From contig JAEYPB010000077.1 of the NCBI GenBank assembly GCA_023411175.1, positions 1 through 64,000 on the forward strand: a DNA stretch of 64,000 nucleotides, written 5' to 3'. A program made the translations under genes and the position numbers. The DNA comes from Bacillota bacterium (GTDB taxonomy: Bacteria; Bacillota; Clostridia; Christensenellales; Aristaeellaceae). Below are positions 1 through 8,691 of the stretch, one piece after another. How positions within the stretch are numbered: the first letter of the stretch is position 1; each line of letters opens with the position of its first letter. Under the pieces are notes generated by a model, which was not told the DNA's origin, ran no database searches, and worked only from the letters and a program-made list of their open reading frames with translations.

Positions 1-21
1 CGCCTGACAGGAGGGATTTCA

Positions 22-771
22 TTGATCGAGCTTAAACAGATCGTCAAGCGCTACATGATGGGCGGCGAAGTCATCAACGCGCTTGACCGGGTAGACCTAA
101 CGATCGCCGACCACGAGTTTGTGGCGATCATCGGTCCATCCGGCAGCGGCAAATCCACGCTGATGAACATCGTCGGCTGCCTTGACTATCCTGATGAGGG
201 TGAATACCTGCTCGACGGCGAGGACGTATCGGAATTTTCCCCGCGCGAGCTGGCCGTCATCCGAAACAAAAAAATCGGTTTCATTTTTCAGCAGTTCAAT
301 CTCTTGGGCAAGCTCAGCGCCTATGAAAACGTGGAGCTTCCGCTGATCTACCAGGGGCTTCCAGCGGCGGAGCGCAAGGAAAGGGTCACCGAGGCTTTGG
401 AGCGCGTGGGACTGGCGGAGCGCATGAAACACCGCCCCAACCAGCTCTCCGGCGGCCAGCAGCAGCGCGTCGCCATCGCAAGGGCACTGTCCACCCGGCC
501 ATCGTTGATCCTGGCCGATGAACCCACCGGAAACCTGGACTCGAAGTCCGGTCAGGACATCATGCAGATTCTCCATGAACTGCACCGGCAGGGCAACGCC
601 ATCATGCTCATCACCCACGACAACGCGATCTCGCTGGAAGCGGAGCGACGTATGGCGATCCGCGACGGCAGGATCTCCGAAGTCAAGGGCAACCACGACG
701 TCACCAAACTTTTGCATCAAGCCTCGGAAAATGAGGCCAAAGCGCCCGAACGGGAGGAAAGCGCATCATGA
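22..771 (+). CDS. ABC transporter ATP-binding protein, MacB/LolD type
   Basis: This 249-residue cytoplasmic ATPase probably powers the MacB-type permease encoded next. The Walker A motif GPSGSGKST lies at residues 38-46, the Q-loop at 90-91, the LSGGQ signature at 142-146, Walker B ending in DEP at 162-168, and the H-loop histidine near 199. The length is typical of the LolD/MacB ATPase family. The start is a TTG at 22, chosen because a strong AGGAGG site ends about 8 bases upstream and the residues after it match the usual family N terminus. The gene overlaps the permease by four bases (ATGA), so translation is likely coupled. A periplasmic adaptor (HlyD-like) gene would be expected upstream, outside the window. 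The substrate cannot be told from sequence; antibiotic peptide, toxin or lipoprotein export are family possibilities. Confidence 0.93.
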   Translation: MIELKQIVKRYMMGGEVINALDRVDLTIADHEFVAIIGPSGSGKSTLMNIVGCLDYPDEGEYLLDGEDVSEFSPRELAVIRNKKIGFIFQQFNLLGKLSAYENVELPLIYQGLPAAERKERVTEALERVGLAERMKHRPNQLSGGQQQRVAIARALSTRPSLILADEPTGNLDSKSGQDIMQILHELHRQGNAIMLITHDNAISLEAERRMAIRDGRISEVKGNHDVTKLLHQASENEAKAPEREESAS

Positions 772-1940
772 AAGTGCTACAATGCCTGAAGATGGCCATG
801 AGCGCCATCCTCGCCAACAAGATGCGCGCATTTCTTACGATGCTGGGCATTATCATCGGCGTACTGTCGGTCACGGTGCTGGTGGCGATCGGTCAGGGAT
901 CCACCAGCGAGATTACCAGCCGCATCACCAGCCTCGGTACCAACCTGATTACCGTTCGCAACAACGCACGGCGCGTCGTGCAGCTGGACCTTGACGACAT
1001 CGAGTCGCTCCGCGGCGTCGGCGGCGTCGGCCAGGTCGCGCCGGTAATTTCCTCCAGCCTTACGCTGAAGGCCGGCATCAATACCTACGAAGCCACCGTC
1101 TACGGCACCACCGAGGGCTATGACGTGATCCGAAATTACGAGCTTTCCACAGGGCGCTTTATCACCGCCAGCGACGTGGAAAACCGAAACTCGGTTTGCG
1201 TGATCGGCGTTGAGGTCGCCGACGAGCTGTTCGCCCAGCGCAACGTGATCGGCGAATCGATCCGCATCGACGGACGCGCGTACACCGTGGTCGGTCTCTT
1301 TAGCGAGATGGGCAGCAGCGAAGGAAGCTCGCTGGATGCGATGGTGTTCATCCCCTTCTCCATCGCGCAGCGATCCTTCCGGAACACAACGATTTCCACA
1401 TTTTACGCCAGCGCGGACAGCGATTCCGACGAGGATATTGAGCGCGCGGTGGAAACCCTCGAAGCGTTCATGTTTGAAAAGACCCAGAACGAGGATTACT
1501 ATACCGTCACCAGCCAGTCTCAGTTGTTGGAGACGATGAGCGAAATCTCCAACACGCTGTCGCTGATGCTGGCGGGCATCGCGGGCATATCGCTCCTGGT
1601 TGGCGGCATCGGCATCATGAACATCATGTTGGTATCCGTTTCCGAGCGCACACGGGAGATCGGCATCCGCAAAGCCATCGGCGCACAGAAGCTGGACATC
1701 ATGCTGCAGTTTTTGATCGAGGCGGTTTCCATATCGCTGCTGGGTGGCCTCATCGGGCTGGGGTTGGGCTACTTTGTGGTGAACGTGGTCTCGCCGGCCA
1801 TCAACATCACGATGGTCATGTCTTCCGGCGTCGCAACCCTGTCGGTCGTATTCTCGGTGCTGGTAGGCGTTATTTTCGGGCTATACCCTGCGAACAAGGC
1901 GGCGTCGCTCCTGCCCATCGAGGCACTCCGCTACGAGTAA
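768..1940 (+). CDS. ABC transporter permease, MacB/FtsX type
   Basis: This 390-residue membrane protein is the permease partner of the preceding ATPase. It has one membrane segment near residues 20-42, a large extracytoplasmic MacB-type periplasmic core domain (about 45-240), and three C-terminal membrane segments forming the FtsX domain (about 270-390). The conserved stretch GIGIMNIMLVSVSERTREIG sits at the start of the FtsX domain. Such proteins act as mechanotransmission machines that move substrates by conformational change of the outer domain rather than through a pore. It starts on the ATG overlapping the ATPase stop. A hairpin follows it, so the operon probably ends here. Confidence 0.93.
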   Translation: MKVLQCLKMAMSAILANKMRAFLTMLGIIIGVLSVTVLVAIGQGSTSEITSRITSLGTNLITVRNNARRVVQLDLDDIESLRGVGGVGQVAPVISSSLTLKAGINTYEATVYGTTEGYDVIRNYELSTGRFITASDVENRNSVCVIGVEVADELFAQRNVIGESIRIDGRAYTVVGLFSEMGSSEGSSLDAMVFIPFSIAQRSFRNTTISTFYASADSDSDEDIERAVETLEAFMFEKTQNEDYYTVTSQSQLLETMSEISNTLSLMLAGIAGISLLVGGIGIMNIMLVSVSERTREIGIRKAIGAQKLDIMLQFLIEAVSISLLGGLIGLGLGYFVVNVVSPAINITMVMSSGVATLSVVFSVLVGVIFGLYPANKAASLLPIEALRYE

Positions 1941-1961
1941 GCATATCTCAGGGCAATGTGT

Positions 1962-1999
1962 GGGAAGCGCCGCCAGGCCGCAACTGGTGGCGCTTTCCC
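1962..1999 (+). terminator. Stem-loop after the MacB-type operon
   Basis: Arms of about 15 bases (GGGAAGCGCC side and GGCGCTTTCCC side) enclose a short loop about 20 bases after the permease stop. No clear T-run follows, so it could be a weak terminator or an mRNA-stabilising hairpin. Its stem core resembles the 26563-26599 hairpin. Confidence 0.5.
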
Positions 2000-2088
2000 G
2001 TTCCCGATGTTCACGCCGCTGGGACGTTTGAAATCCTACGGGAATATTTGATGGTCTGACAGCCTGCATGCATGCTCCTTTTTACGCC

Positions 2089-2117
2089 TTGACGGAATGC
2101 GCCTGAAATCGTAAGAT
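2089..2117 (+). promoter_or_regulatory. Sigma-A-type promoter for birA
   Basis: TTGACG at 2089-2094 and TAAGAT at 2112-2117 are separated by 17 bases. The -10 box lies 34 bases before the birA ATG. No inverted repeat of the BirA operator type (TTGTAAAC half-sites) is visible, which fits a BirA without a DNA-binding domain. Confidence 0.6.
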
Positions 2118-2151
2118 GGTATACGATAACTTCGCCCTGTGAGGTGTGCCG

Positions 2152-2949
2152 ATGAAAACCAATAACGGTTCCACATTGGACCCCTGCGCCTTTGAACGGT
2201 TGCTCTCCGATTCGCGCGGGTTCTACCGGGTTCGGACGCTGGCCGAATCCCCCTCCACCAACGATGACATCAAGGCCGCCGCGGCCGCCGGAGAGCCGGA
2301 AGGACTGGTCGTCATCGCCGACCGGCAGACCCGGGGACGCGGGCGAATGCGGCGGCCTTTCTTCTCGCCCGGCGGAACGGGGCTGTATATGAGCCTCTTG
2401 CTCAGGCCCGGCGTGCATGCGGCGGATTCCGTCCTGGTGACTGCGGCGGCTGCCGTTTCCGTTGCGGAGGCCATCGAGCGCGTCTCTGGGCGCGAGGCCA
2501 AAATAAAGTGGGTCAACGACATCTTTCTGGATGGGCGCAAAGTCTGCGGCATCCTGACGGAGGGCACCGTCGGGCAGGATGGGCTGCTTCAATACGCGGC
2601 GCTGGGCATCGGCGTCAACGTCGCGCCACCTCCTGGTGGATTCCCGGAAGAAATTGCCTCCATCGCCTGCGCGGTGTATGAGGAAAGTGCGCCTCCGGAG
2701 GCGCGCGCGCACCTGGCCGCGGAGATTCTGGGAAACCTCTTCTCCAACAGGAATCTGGCGGCGAGAGCCTTTCTGCCCGCATACCGAGAAAAATCGTTGA
2801 TTCTGGGAAAACCCGTCATGGTGTCGCTGGGCGAAGAGCGCTTCCCGGCCGAGGCAGTTTCGATCGACGACGCCTGCCGCTTGATCGTTAAAACGGAGCG
2901 CGGCCTTCTCCCGCTCTGTGCCGGCGAGGTCAGCATCCGGCCCGTCTAG
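2152..2949 (+). CDS. birA: Biotin--[acetyl-CoA-carboxylase] ligase, no HTH domain
   Basis: This 265-residue enzyme activates biotin to biotinyl-AMP and transfers it to the lysine of biotin carrier domains. The biotinyl-5'-AMP loop is seen as RQTRGRGRMRR near residues 58-68, followed by the family pattern LYMSLLLRPG. KWVNDIF and GRKVCGILTE (about 120-140) match the central catalytic core. A C-terminal BPL_C-like segment covers about residues 215-265. The N terminus begins directly with the catalytic domain, so this is a short BirA that cannot repress transcription. I chose ATG 2152 over GTG 2146 because a GAGGTG site is correctly spaced for it. The gene faces secF, and both share a palindromic terminator. 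Confidence 0.93.
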   Translation: MKTNNGSTLDPCAFERLLSDSRGFYRVRTLAESPSTNDDIKAAAAAGEPEGLVVIADRQTRGRGRMRRPFFSPGGTGLYMSLLLRPGVHAADSVLVTAAAAVSVAEAIERVSGREAKIKWVNDIFLDGRKVCGILTEGTVGQDGLLQYAALGIGVNVAPPPGGFPEEIASIACAVYEESAPPEARAHLAAEILGNLFSNRNLAARAFLPAYREKSLILGKPVMVSLGEERFPAEAVSIDDACRLIVKTERGLLPLCAGEVSIRPV

Positions 2950-2975
2950 GCGCAAATTATCTACCATTCAGCAGA

Positions 2976-3003
2976 CGAAAGCCCGCCGTACGGCGGGCTT
3001 TCG
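2976..3003. terminator. Bidirectional terminator between birA and secF
   Basis: A perfect 28-base palindrome (half-site CGAAAGCCCGCCGT) sits between two convergent genes, 26 bases after the birA stop and 14 bases from the secF stop. The A-rich and T-rich outer ends of the stem let it work in both directions. Confidence 0.8.
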
Positions 3004-3017
3004 CTTCATTACGAGGG

Positions 3018-3977
3018 TCAGGCTTTGGCGGGTTCGGCCTTTTTAGCGCTGGCCGCTTCGCCCCGGCGCTTGTCGCGCTGCTTCTGCCAGATGACCCACA
3101 GAGGACCGGCCAGGCAGGTGGACGTATAGCAGCCGCTGATGGAGCCGAAGGTCATCGGAAGCGCAAAGGCGATGACCGAGTCAAGGCTGGCACGCGTTGC
3201 GAGGAAGTAGATCAGCGCCACCGAGACGGTAACCGCCAGGTTGGTGTTGATCGAGCGCATCATCGACTGTCTCATGGACAGATCCGCGACCGTCTCCAAA
3301 GATTCCTTCGGATGGAGCCTGCGGTTCTCACGAATGCGGTCGAAGATGACGATGGTGGCGTTGATCGAATAACCGACGATTGATAGCGACACCGCCACGA
3401 AGGAATCGCCGATCGGGATGCCCGCGATGACGCAGGTGAAGAACACCACCAAAAGGTCATGGAACAGCGCCACCAGCGCGGCGAGGCCGGCCAGAAGCCC
3501 GCCGATCTTGCGGAAGGTGATCCACTCGTAGATCAGGATCAGGAACAGCGCCAACACCACCGCCAGTATGCTGCGCTCGAGGAAGCGACGGCCGAAGAAG
3601 GGCTGTACCAGCGAGGATTCCGCGCTCACGAACTTGGCGCTCGGGAACCTCTCGTTGAGCTTGACCAGGAAATCCGCCTGCTCATCCGAGGACATGCCGT
3701 ACTCGCCCGCGAGGTTCAGCACCACGCGGCTCTCGCCGGTCGTAAGGTCTTTGGTGATCTGGCCGGTGGCCAGGCGCCCAAGGATTTCAGACGCCGCGGT
3801 GGCGACTTCTTCGCCGGTGAGCTCGCCCTCATAGGTATACTTGAGGATCGCGCCGCCGGTAAACTGGATGTCCAGGTGAACGCCGTTGATGAACACGCCG
3901 ATGACGCCGATCACCATGATGATCGCGGAGATCAGAAAGAAGGTTCTCCGGTGCTGATAGAAGCTGAAAAATTTCAT
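3018..3977 (-). CDS. secF: Protein translocase subunit SecF
   Basis: This 319-residue inner-membrane protein works with SecD to complete Sec-dependent export using the proton gradient. It has one N-terminal membrane segment, an extracytoplasmic domain (about 30-135) with the FTGG motif characteristic of SecD/SecF at residues 39-42, then five membrane segments (RND-type fold). Typical SecF sequence is seen at SIVGYSINATIVIFDRIREN (about 200-220). ATGA overlap with secD shows tight coupling, and a GGAGG site lies inside the end of secD. The C-terminal tail is basic and alanine-rich. Confidence 0.96.
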   Translation of the reverse strand: MKFFSFYQHRRTFFLISAIIMVIGVIGVFINGVHLDIQFTGGAILKYTYEGELTGEEVATAASEILGRLATGQITKDLTTGESRVVLNLAGEYGMSSDEQADFLVKLNERFPSAKFVSAESSLVQPFFGRRFLERSILAVVLALFLILIYEWITFRKIGGLLAGLAALVALFHDLLVVFFTCVIAGIPIGDSFVAVSLSIVGYSINATIVIFDRIRENRRLHPKESLETVADLSMRQSMMRSINTNLAVTVSVALIYFLATRASLDSVIAFALPMTFGSISGCYTSTCLAGPLWVIWQKQRDKRRGEAASAKKAEPAKA

Positions 3978-5254
3978 AGCGTGATCCTCCTAGAAAGGCT
4001 CGTATACAGCGGCTCGCTGGAGAGCTTCTTGTACTGGGCCAACGAACGCATCATCAGCTGAGAGGCGGTCACGCCGGCCAGGAAGTTGAGCAGCACGCCG
4101 GTCAGGAGCGAGTACGCGAAGGACAGCATTGCGCCGGAACCCAGCACCATCAGGATGATCGCCACGATCATAACCGTTATGTTGCCGTCAAACACCGATG
4201 AGAACGCATTTTTGAAACCTGTCAAGATGGCGGACTGCGTCTTGCGGCCGGCGCGAATTTCCTCGGAGATTCGCTCACTGATGATGATGTTGGCGTCAAC
4301 GCCCATGCCGATGGACAGGATAATGCCCGCGATGCCCGGCAGCGTCACCGTGATCTGCGGAAGCGACAGCGCCAGAAGCACGCCGCTGACCTGAATCAGA
4401 AGCGATACGCAGGCGACCACGCCGCTCATCCTGTAGTAAACGATGAGGAAAAGGCAGATGAGCGCAAAGGACAGAATGCCCGCCAGAACCATGACGCTAA
4501 GCGCGCCGGCACCCAGCGTCGGGCTGATGGTGGAGTAGTTGCGCGCCTCCATCGAGAAGGGCAGCGCGCCCGCTGCGATCTTCTGGGCGAGCTCGGAGGT
4601 TTCCAGCAACGTGCCGGTGCCGGTGATCCGGGCCTGGCCGTTGGGAATTGCGCTCTGCACGGTGGGCGAAGTGATCAGCACCTCGTCCATGTAAATGGAG
4701 ATGGGCTTTCCAATCATCTTGGCCGTTGCCTCGGCGAAGAGCTTTTTGCCCTCGTCGTCAAAGGTCAGCGCGACCTCGTAGCCGCCGTTGTCCTGATCCT
4801 GCGCGACGACCGACTTGGTCACGTGCGCGCCGTCCACAACCACGTTGCCCTCGGTATCCCGGAAGGTCAGCTTGGCGGTTTCGCCCAGCTCGGAGATCGC
4901 CTTCTGCGGGTCGAAGTCGGTTTCGTCGGACTTCCAGGGGAAGCGGACGATGATGTCGCCGTTGGTGCGGTCGACCGTCACGTCGCGGTCGAGAATGTTC
5001 TTCTGGTCCAGACGGGTCTCAATGACCGCCCGGGCGCTTTCCAATTCTTCCGCCGTGGGCACACGGTCCAGTCCCACCGGCTCGTATACCGCGTCGACGC
5101 CGCCGCGGATGTCAATGCCAAAACGCATGTCGCCCGCGCCGGGAATGTCCAGCTTGTACTTGTCCACCTGGATGTGTACGCCGAAGAACGCGACATAGGC
5201 GATCAGCAGCGTCAAAACCAGCACGATGAAAAACGTACCCTTGTTGACTTTCAT
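3974..5254 (-). CDS. secD: Protein translocase subunit SecD
   Basis: This 426-residue protein partners SecF in the Sec translocon. It has an N-terminal membrane segment (about 6-26), the family motif FGIDIRGGVDAVYEP at about 45-60, extracytoplasmic P1 and head domains to about residue 240, and five further membrane segments. SIGMGVDANIIISERI (about 315-330) is the hallmark SecD motif in membrane segment 4. ATG 5254 is preferred over ATG 5260 because the GGAGG site is only one base before the latter. A TATAAT box at 5341-5346 on the minus strand is a possible promoter, but I see no good -35. The length is typical for Gram-positive SecD. Confidence 0.96.
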   Translation of the reverse strand: MKVNKGTFFIVLVLTLLIAYVAFFGVHIQVDKYKLDIPGAGDMRFGIDIRGGVDAVYEPVGLDRVPTAEELESARAVIETRLDQKNILDRDVTVDRTNGDIIVRFPWKSDETDFDPQKAISELGETAKLTFRDTEGNVVVDGAHVTKSVVAQDQDNGGYEVALTFDDEGKKLFAEATAKMIGKPISIYMDEVLITSPTVQSAIPNGQARITGTGTLLETSELAQKIAAGALPFSMEARNYSTISPTLGAGALSVMVLAGILSFALICLFLIVYYRMSGVVACVSLLIQVSGVLLALSLPQITVTLPGIAGIILSIGMGVDANIIISERISEEIRAGRKTQSAILTGFKNAFSSVFDGNITVMIVAIILMVLGSGAMLSFAYSLLTGVLLNFLAGVTASQLMMRSLAQYKKLSSEPLYTSLSRRITL

Positions 5255-5387
5255 CCCCATACCTCCACGCGCCCGCTTGCGCGGACAAATTGCGTCCCAA
5301 CCTTGTTCGGAGCCTCCGCCTTCCGAATCACACGGTGAAGATTATACCATATCCGTCCGCATTTCGCCATAAAGACCGTGACAAGAT

Positions 5388-6098
5388 TTATCCCGTCACC
5401 GAGGACAGCTGTATTTCGTTCATCCGGTAGCCTACCCCGATCTCTGTGATGATGAACTGGGGCGCGGCGGGGTTCTTCTCCAGCTTTCGGCGAATGTTGG
5501 CCATGTTTACCCGAAGGATCTGGTTGTCGCCCAGCGCGTTTGGCCCCCAGACCTCCGTGATCAGCGCGTCGTAGGTCAGCACCCGCCCGGCGTTGCGCGC
5601 CAGCATCGTCACGATTCGAAATTCATTCTGCGTCAGGTGCGCCTCTTTGCCCCCGACGAGCACGCGCCGCCGAAAGAAATCCACCGTCAGCTCCCCCGTG
5701 GTAAAGGAAGCCTCCTGATTGACGGCGGTCTGCGCGTGCCGAAGCTCCGTCCGGATGCGCGCCAGAAGCTCCGAAGTGCCGAATGGCTTTGTCACATAAT
5801 CGTCCGCGCCCAGGTCCAGCGCCATCACCTTGTCGCGCTCCTGATCCCGGGCGGACACCACAAGAATCGGCATCCTGGACCATTCGCGGACGGACTTTAT
5901 CACGTTCATGCCGTCCATGTCGGGAAGGCCCAGGTCCAGGATCATCACGTCCGGCAGGTGGGACGGAATCATCGCCAGCGCCTGCGCGGCGTCCGACGCT
6001 TCCAGAACCCGATATCCGTTCATCTGCAGCACCGTGCGCATGAAGCCCAGAATATTGTGCTCGTCTTCGACGATCAGTACGCATGGCTTATTGTCCAT
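5388..6098 (-). CDS. KdpE-like OmpR-family response regulator
   Basis: This 236-residue regulator has a receiver domain (1-120) with the acidic pair E11-D12, phosphate-accepting D55 in LDLGLPD, and the conserved KP pair in YVTKPF near residue 107. A winged-helix OmpR/PhoB domain (about 130-230) ends in the usual IRRKLE and GVGYRM motifs. It overlaps the kinase gene upstream by 11 bases, so the pair is co-translated. KdpDE normally controls the high-affinity potassium pump KdpFABC, but no kdpFABC genes are in the window, so the target is unknown. The open frame continues upstream without a start, but the receiver begins cleanly at 6098. Confidence 0.9.
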   Translation of the reverse strand: MDNKPCVLIVEDEHNILGFMRTVLQMNGYRVLEASDAAQALAMIPSHLPDVMILDLGLPDMDGMNVIKSVREWSRMPILVVSARDQERDKVMALDLGADDYVTKPFGTSELLARIRTELRHAQTAVNQEASFTTGELTVDFFRRRVLVGGKEAHLTQNEFRIVTMLARNAGRVLTYDALITEVWGPNALGDNQILRVNMANIRRKLEKNPAAPQFIITEIGVGYRMNEIQLSSVTG

Positions 6099-7149
6099 CG
6101 CCCGCCTCCTCAAGTGGAAGGGTAAACCGAAACAGCGCGCCGCAAGGCCGGATGTTTTTCGCCTCCATGCGGCCGCCGTGCGCCTGTATGATCGAAAAAC
6201 ATACCGAAAGCCCGATGCCCATGTTGCGGCTGTTATCGCTGGACGCACGCTCGGCGCGCCCCATGTAGCCGTCAAAGAGGTGCTGAAAATCCGCCTTCTG
6301 GATACCGAGGCCGTCGTTCCGCACTTCAAGCAGCGCCTCATCGCCGGATCTTGAAACCGTGAGCGCGATGACCGCGGCCTTTCCGTGCAGCACCGCGTTT
6401 TCAAAGAGGTTGAAGAGCACCTGCTCGATCAGAAGCGCATCCATCGGCGCCATGAGCAGTTCTTCCGGCGCGCTGACCTCGATGACGCTCGAAGGGTAGT
6501 GCTTTTGAAATTTCGCGACCGCCTCGGCCACGACCTCTTCCACCGCTTCACTGCGCTTGACGATGCGCGCCGCGCCCTCCACCTTGGTAATAAGAAGAAG
6601 GTTCTCCACCATGCGGATCAGCCATTCGGCGTCCTCGTTGATGCCGCGCACCAGTTCCTCCCGCCGCTCGGGCGAGAGCGCGACGCTGTTTTCGAGGATC
6701 GCGGAGCTTGCGCCAAGGATCGACGTAAGCGGCGTCCGCAGGTCGTGGGAGACGGCGCGCAGAAGATTCCCCCGCATGCGCTCCCGCTCGGCCTCCGCAT
6801 AGGCATCCTGCTGCTCGCGGATCTGTTGCGTCATCCGTGAGGTTAAAAGAGCCACCGCCAGCAGGCATGCGAAGGTCACGAGATCGCCGTACAGAAAATC
6901 AAATTCATAATAAGGCTGACGGAAGGCGTAGCTGATCCAGAGGATGCTGACCACCGAAGCCGCCGCGCTGTAGAAGTAGCCGGTGGTAAAGCGCGCCACC
7001 AGGAGCACCGCCGCCATGAAGATCATGGGCATGTACACGCCGCCGTCGCGCACGTAACCAAGCGGTATGCAAACCGCCACGGCCCCCGCCATCGTCAAAA
7101 GAAACAGCGCCGCGTCGGACAGAGCCCGCCTTGATTTCTGGCTGTTCAT
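6088..7149 (-). CDS. Short KdpD-like sensor histidine kinase
   Basis: This 353-residue membrane kinase has about four membrane segments (residues 13-105, resembling the KdpD DUF4118 membrane block), a dimerisation domain with H135 in AVSHDLRTPL, and an ATPase domain with N-box FENAVLHG, G1 box NDGLGIQ and G2 box GIGLSV. It lacks the N-terminal KdpD sensor and Usp-like domains, which makes it much shorter than the roughly 890-residue E. coli KdpD. It passes phosphate to the downstream response regulator. ATG 7149 is supported by a GGGTG site six bases before it; ATG 7155 is an alternative. Confidence 0.88.
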   Translation of the reverse strand: MNSQKSRRALSDAALFLLTMAGAVAVCIPLGYVRDGGVYMPMIFMAAVLLVARFTTGYFYSAAASVVSILWISYAFRQPYYEFDFLYGDLVTFACLLAVALLTSRMTQQIREQQDAYAEAERERMRGNLLRAVSHDLRTPLTSILGASSAILENSVALSPERREELVRGINEDAEWLIRMVENLLLITKVEGAARIVKRSEAVEEVVAEAVAKFQKHYPSSVIEVSAPEELLMAPMDALLIEQVLFNLFENAVLHGKAAVIALTVSRSGDEALLEVRNDGLGIQKADFQHLFDGYMGRAERASSDNSRNMGIGLSVCFSIIQAHGGRMEAKNIRPCGALFRFTLPLEEAGDGQ

Positions 7150-7211
7150 ACGCATCACCCGAAACATTGTAGCATAATGGATTTTCGCCGACAAGTGCGG
7201 CCGGGATGCTT

Positions 7212-7568
7212 TCAGAGGCCGAGGGAAGCCCGTTCCTTTTTTGAAAGCCCGCCCAGAACCAGCCGGTAGGATTTTTCGGCCAGCGCGCGCAGGAGGTCGT
7301 CTGGAACTTCGCCGTCCAGTCGGATGGAATTCCAGTGTCTCTTGTTCATGTAATAGCCGGGCGCGATGTCCGGGTACTGACCTCGAAGAAACTCTCCCTC
7401 GAGCGGGTCCAGCTTGAGGGAGACCACCGGCCGCCCCTCTCCGTCGTTCAAGGTCGCCGCGAACATCTTCCCGCCCACCATGTAGCGGACCCATTGCCAC
7501 TCCGCCTTGAAATCCTTCGTCGCGCAGGGCTTTGACAGAAGCTCCGCATCCAGCCATTCGTACCGCAT
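7212..7568 (-). CDS. MmcQ/YjbR family protein
   Basis: This 118-residue protein belongs to the MmcQ/YjbR family (CyaY-like fold, double wing). The supporting features are the length, the central VSLKLDPLEGEFLR segment, and the GYYMNKRHWNSIRLDG motif typical of the family. The biochemical role of the family is unsettled; DNA binding has been proposed. ATG 7568 has a GGAGGG site five bases upstream. It lies between the sugar ABC operon and the kdpD-like gene on the same strand. Confidence 0.8.
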   Translation of the reverse strand: MRYEWLDAELLSKPCATKDFKAEWQWVRYMVGGKMFAATLNDGEGRPVVSLKLDPLEGEFLRGQYPDIAPGYYMNKRHWNSIRLDGEVPDDLLRALAEKSYRLVLGGLSKKERASLGL

Positions 7569-7599
7569 ACCATCCCTCCTCGCCCCATGATACCATAAA

Positions 7600-7626
7600 T
7601 GGGCCCGGCGCACCATGCCGGGCCCA
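7600..7626 (-). terminator. Stem-loop ending the ytfQRT-yjfF operon
   Basis: A 10-base-pair GC-rich stem (TGGGCCCGGC arm) with a 7-base loop lies 15 bases after the yjfF stop. The following bases on the minus strand (TTTATGG) are only modestly T-rich. Confidence 0.6.
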
Positions 7627-7641
7627 CATTGACAAACAATT

Positions 7642-8691
7642 TCAGGCGGATTTCTTCCGCGCGGTGTAGGTGACCACGGCGCGCTGGATGATGATGAAGA
7701 TCAGGAGCAGCACGCCCGTCGCGATCTTGCCCCACCAAGAGGAAAGATTTCCCGCGAAGGTGATGAGGGACGGAATCGTCGCCTTCAGAAGCACGCCGAA
7801 CATCGTGCCCATCATGTAGCCGACGCCGCCGGTCAGCATGACGCCGCCGATGACCGCCGAGGAAATGACATCCAGTTCGCCGCCCATCAGCGCCAGGTTC
7901 CAGCCGGACTTCACATACAGTACGTAGGCGATGCCGGCCAGCGCCGAACAGAAGCCGTTGATGCCGTACACCAGAATCTTCGTGCGCCCCACCGGGAGGC
8001 CCATCAGCTTTGCGGACTGCTCGTTGCCGCCGATTGCGTAAACATTGCGGCCGAATTTCGTCCGCTGCAGGACGATCGTTCCGACGATGATCATCAAAAG
8101 AAAAACCACAACGCTGACGGTGATGTAGGCGACGGGCTTGATCTTGACCCATTCGCCTTCGCTGAATTTCATCAGGTAGATTTTCCACCCCGCCCAGTCG
8201 TCGATCATCGGATGGCTGATGGAGATGGACTCGCGGCTGATAAGCGAACACACGCCCCGCGCCAGGAACATGCCGGTCAGGGTGGTGATGAAGGGCGGCA
8301 CGTTCAGGTAGTGGATCGCCGCGCCCATCATGAGACCCAGGCCCGTGCCCACGATGATCGAAAACAGCATGCAGAGGAGCGGGTGTATACCCAGCACCGT
8401 CGTGCCGTAGGCGATGAGCATGCCCGTAAGCGACGCCACCGCGGCCACCGAAAGATCGATGCCGCCTGTGATCAGAACCATCGTCATACCCACGGCCGAA
8501 ATGCCCACGTAGGCGTTGTCGGAGAACATCAGAAACAATGTCCTGAGCGTTGTGAAGCCCTTGTCGCCGTACATGATCGCGCCGAAAAGGTAGATGAGCA
8601 GGAACACACCCAGCGTCGCAAAGACCATGATGTATTTGGGGTTGAACAGCCTCGAGGACAGGCTCTGGCGTTTTCTCTGGGCACTAAGCAC
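7642..8691 (-). CDS. yjfF: Sugar ABC transporter permease, YjfF type
   Basis: One of two membrane subunits of a galactofuranose-type sugar importer; about 349 residues and eight or more membrane segments. It matches E. coli YjfF in detail: GMTMVLITGGIDLSV (about 72-86), FITTLTGMFLARG, SRESISISHP, VYAIGGNEQSAKLMG, and the C-terminal LSSWWGKIATGVLLLIFI block. A GTG at 8691 lies 8 bases after a GGGAGG site and is preferred over the GTG at 8700, which abuts that site. It overlaps the end of ytfT by 8 bases. Gene order (Q-R-T-yjfF) equals that of E. coli. Confidence 0.92.
   Translation of the reverse strand: MLSAQRKRQSLSSRLFNPKYIMVFATLGVFLLIYLFGAIMYGDKGFTTLRTLFLMFSDNAYVGISAVGMTMVLITGGIDLSVAAVASLTGMLIAYGTTVLGIHPLLCMLFSIIVGTGLGLMMGAAIHYLNVPPFITTLTGMFLARGVCSLISRESISISHPMIDDWAGWKIYLMKFSEGEWVKIKPVAYITVSVVVFLLMIIVGTIVLQRTKFGRNVYAIGGNEQSAKLMGLPVGRTKILVYGINGFCSALAGIAYVLYVKSGWNLALMGGELDVISSAVIGGVMLTGGVGYMMGTMFGVLLKATIPSLITFAGNLSSWWGKIATGVLLLIFIIIQRAVVTYTARKKSA

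Noticed and set aside
2976..3003. Palindrome between birA and secF as an operator or attachment site
   Set aside because: It lies between two convergent stop codons and behaves as a normal bidirectional terminator.
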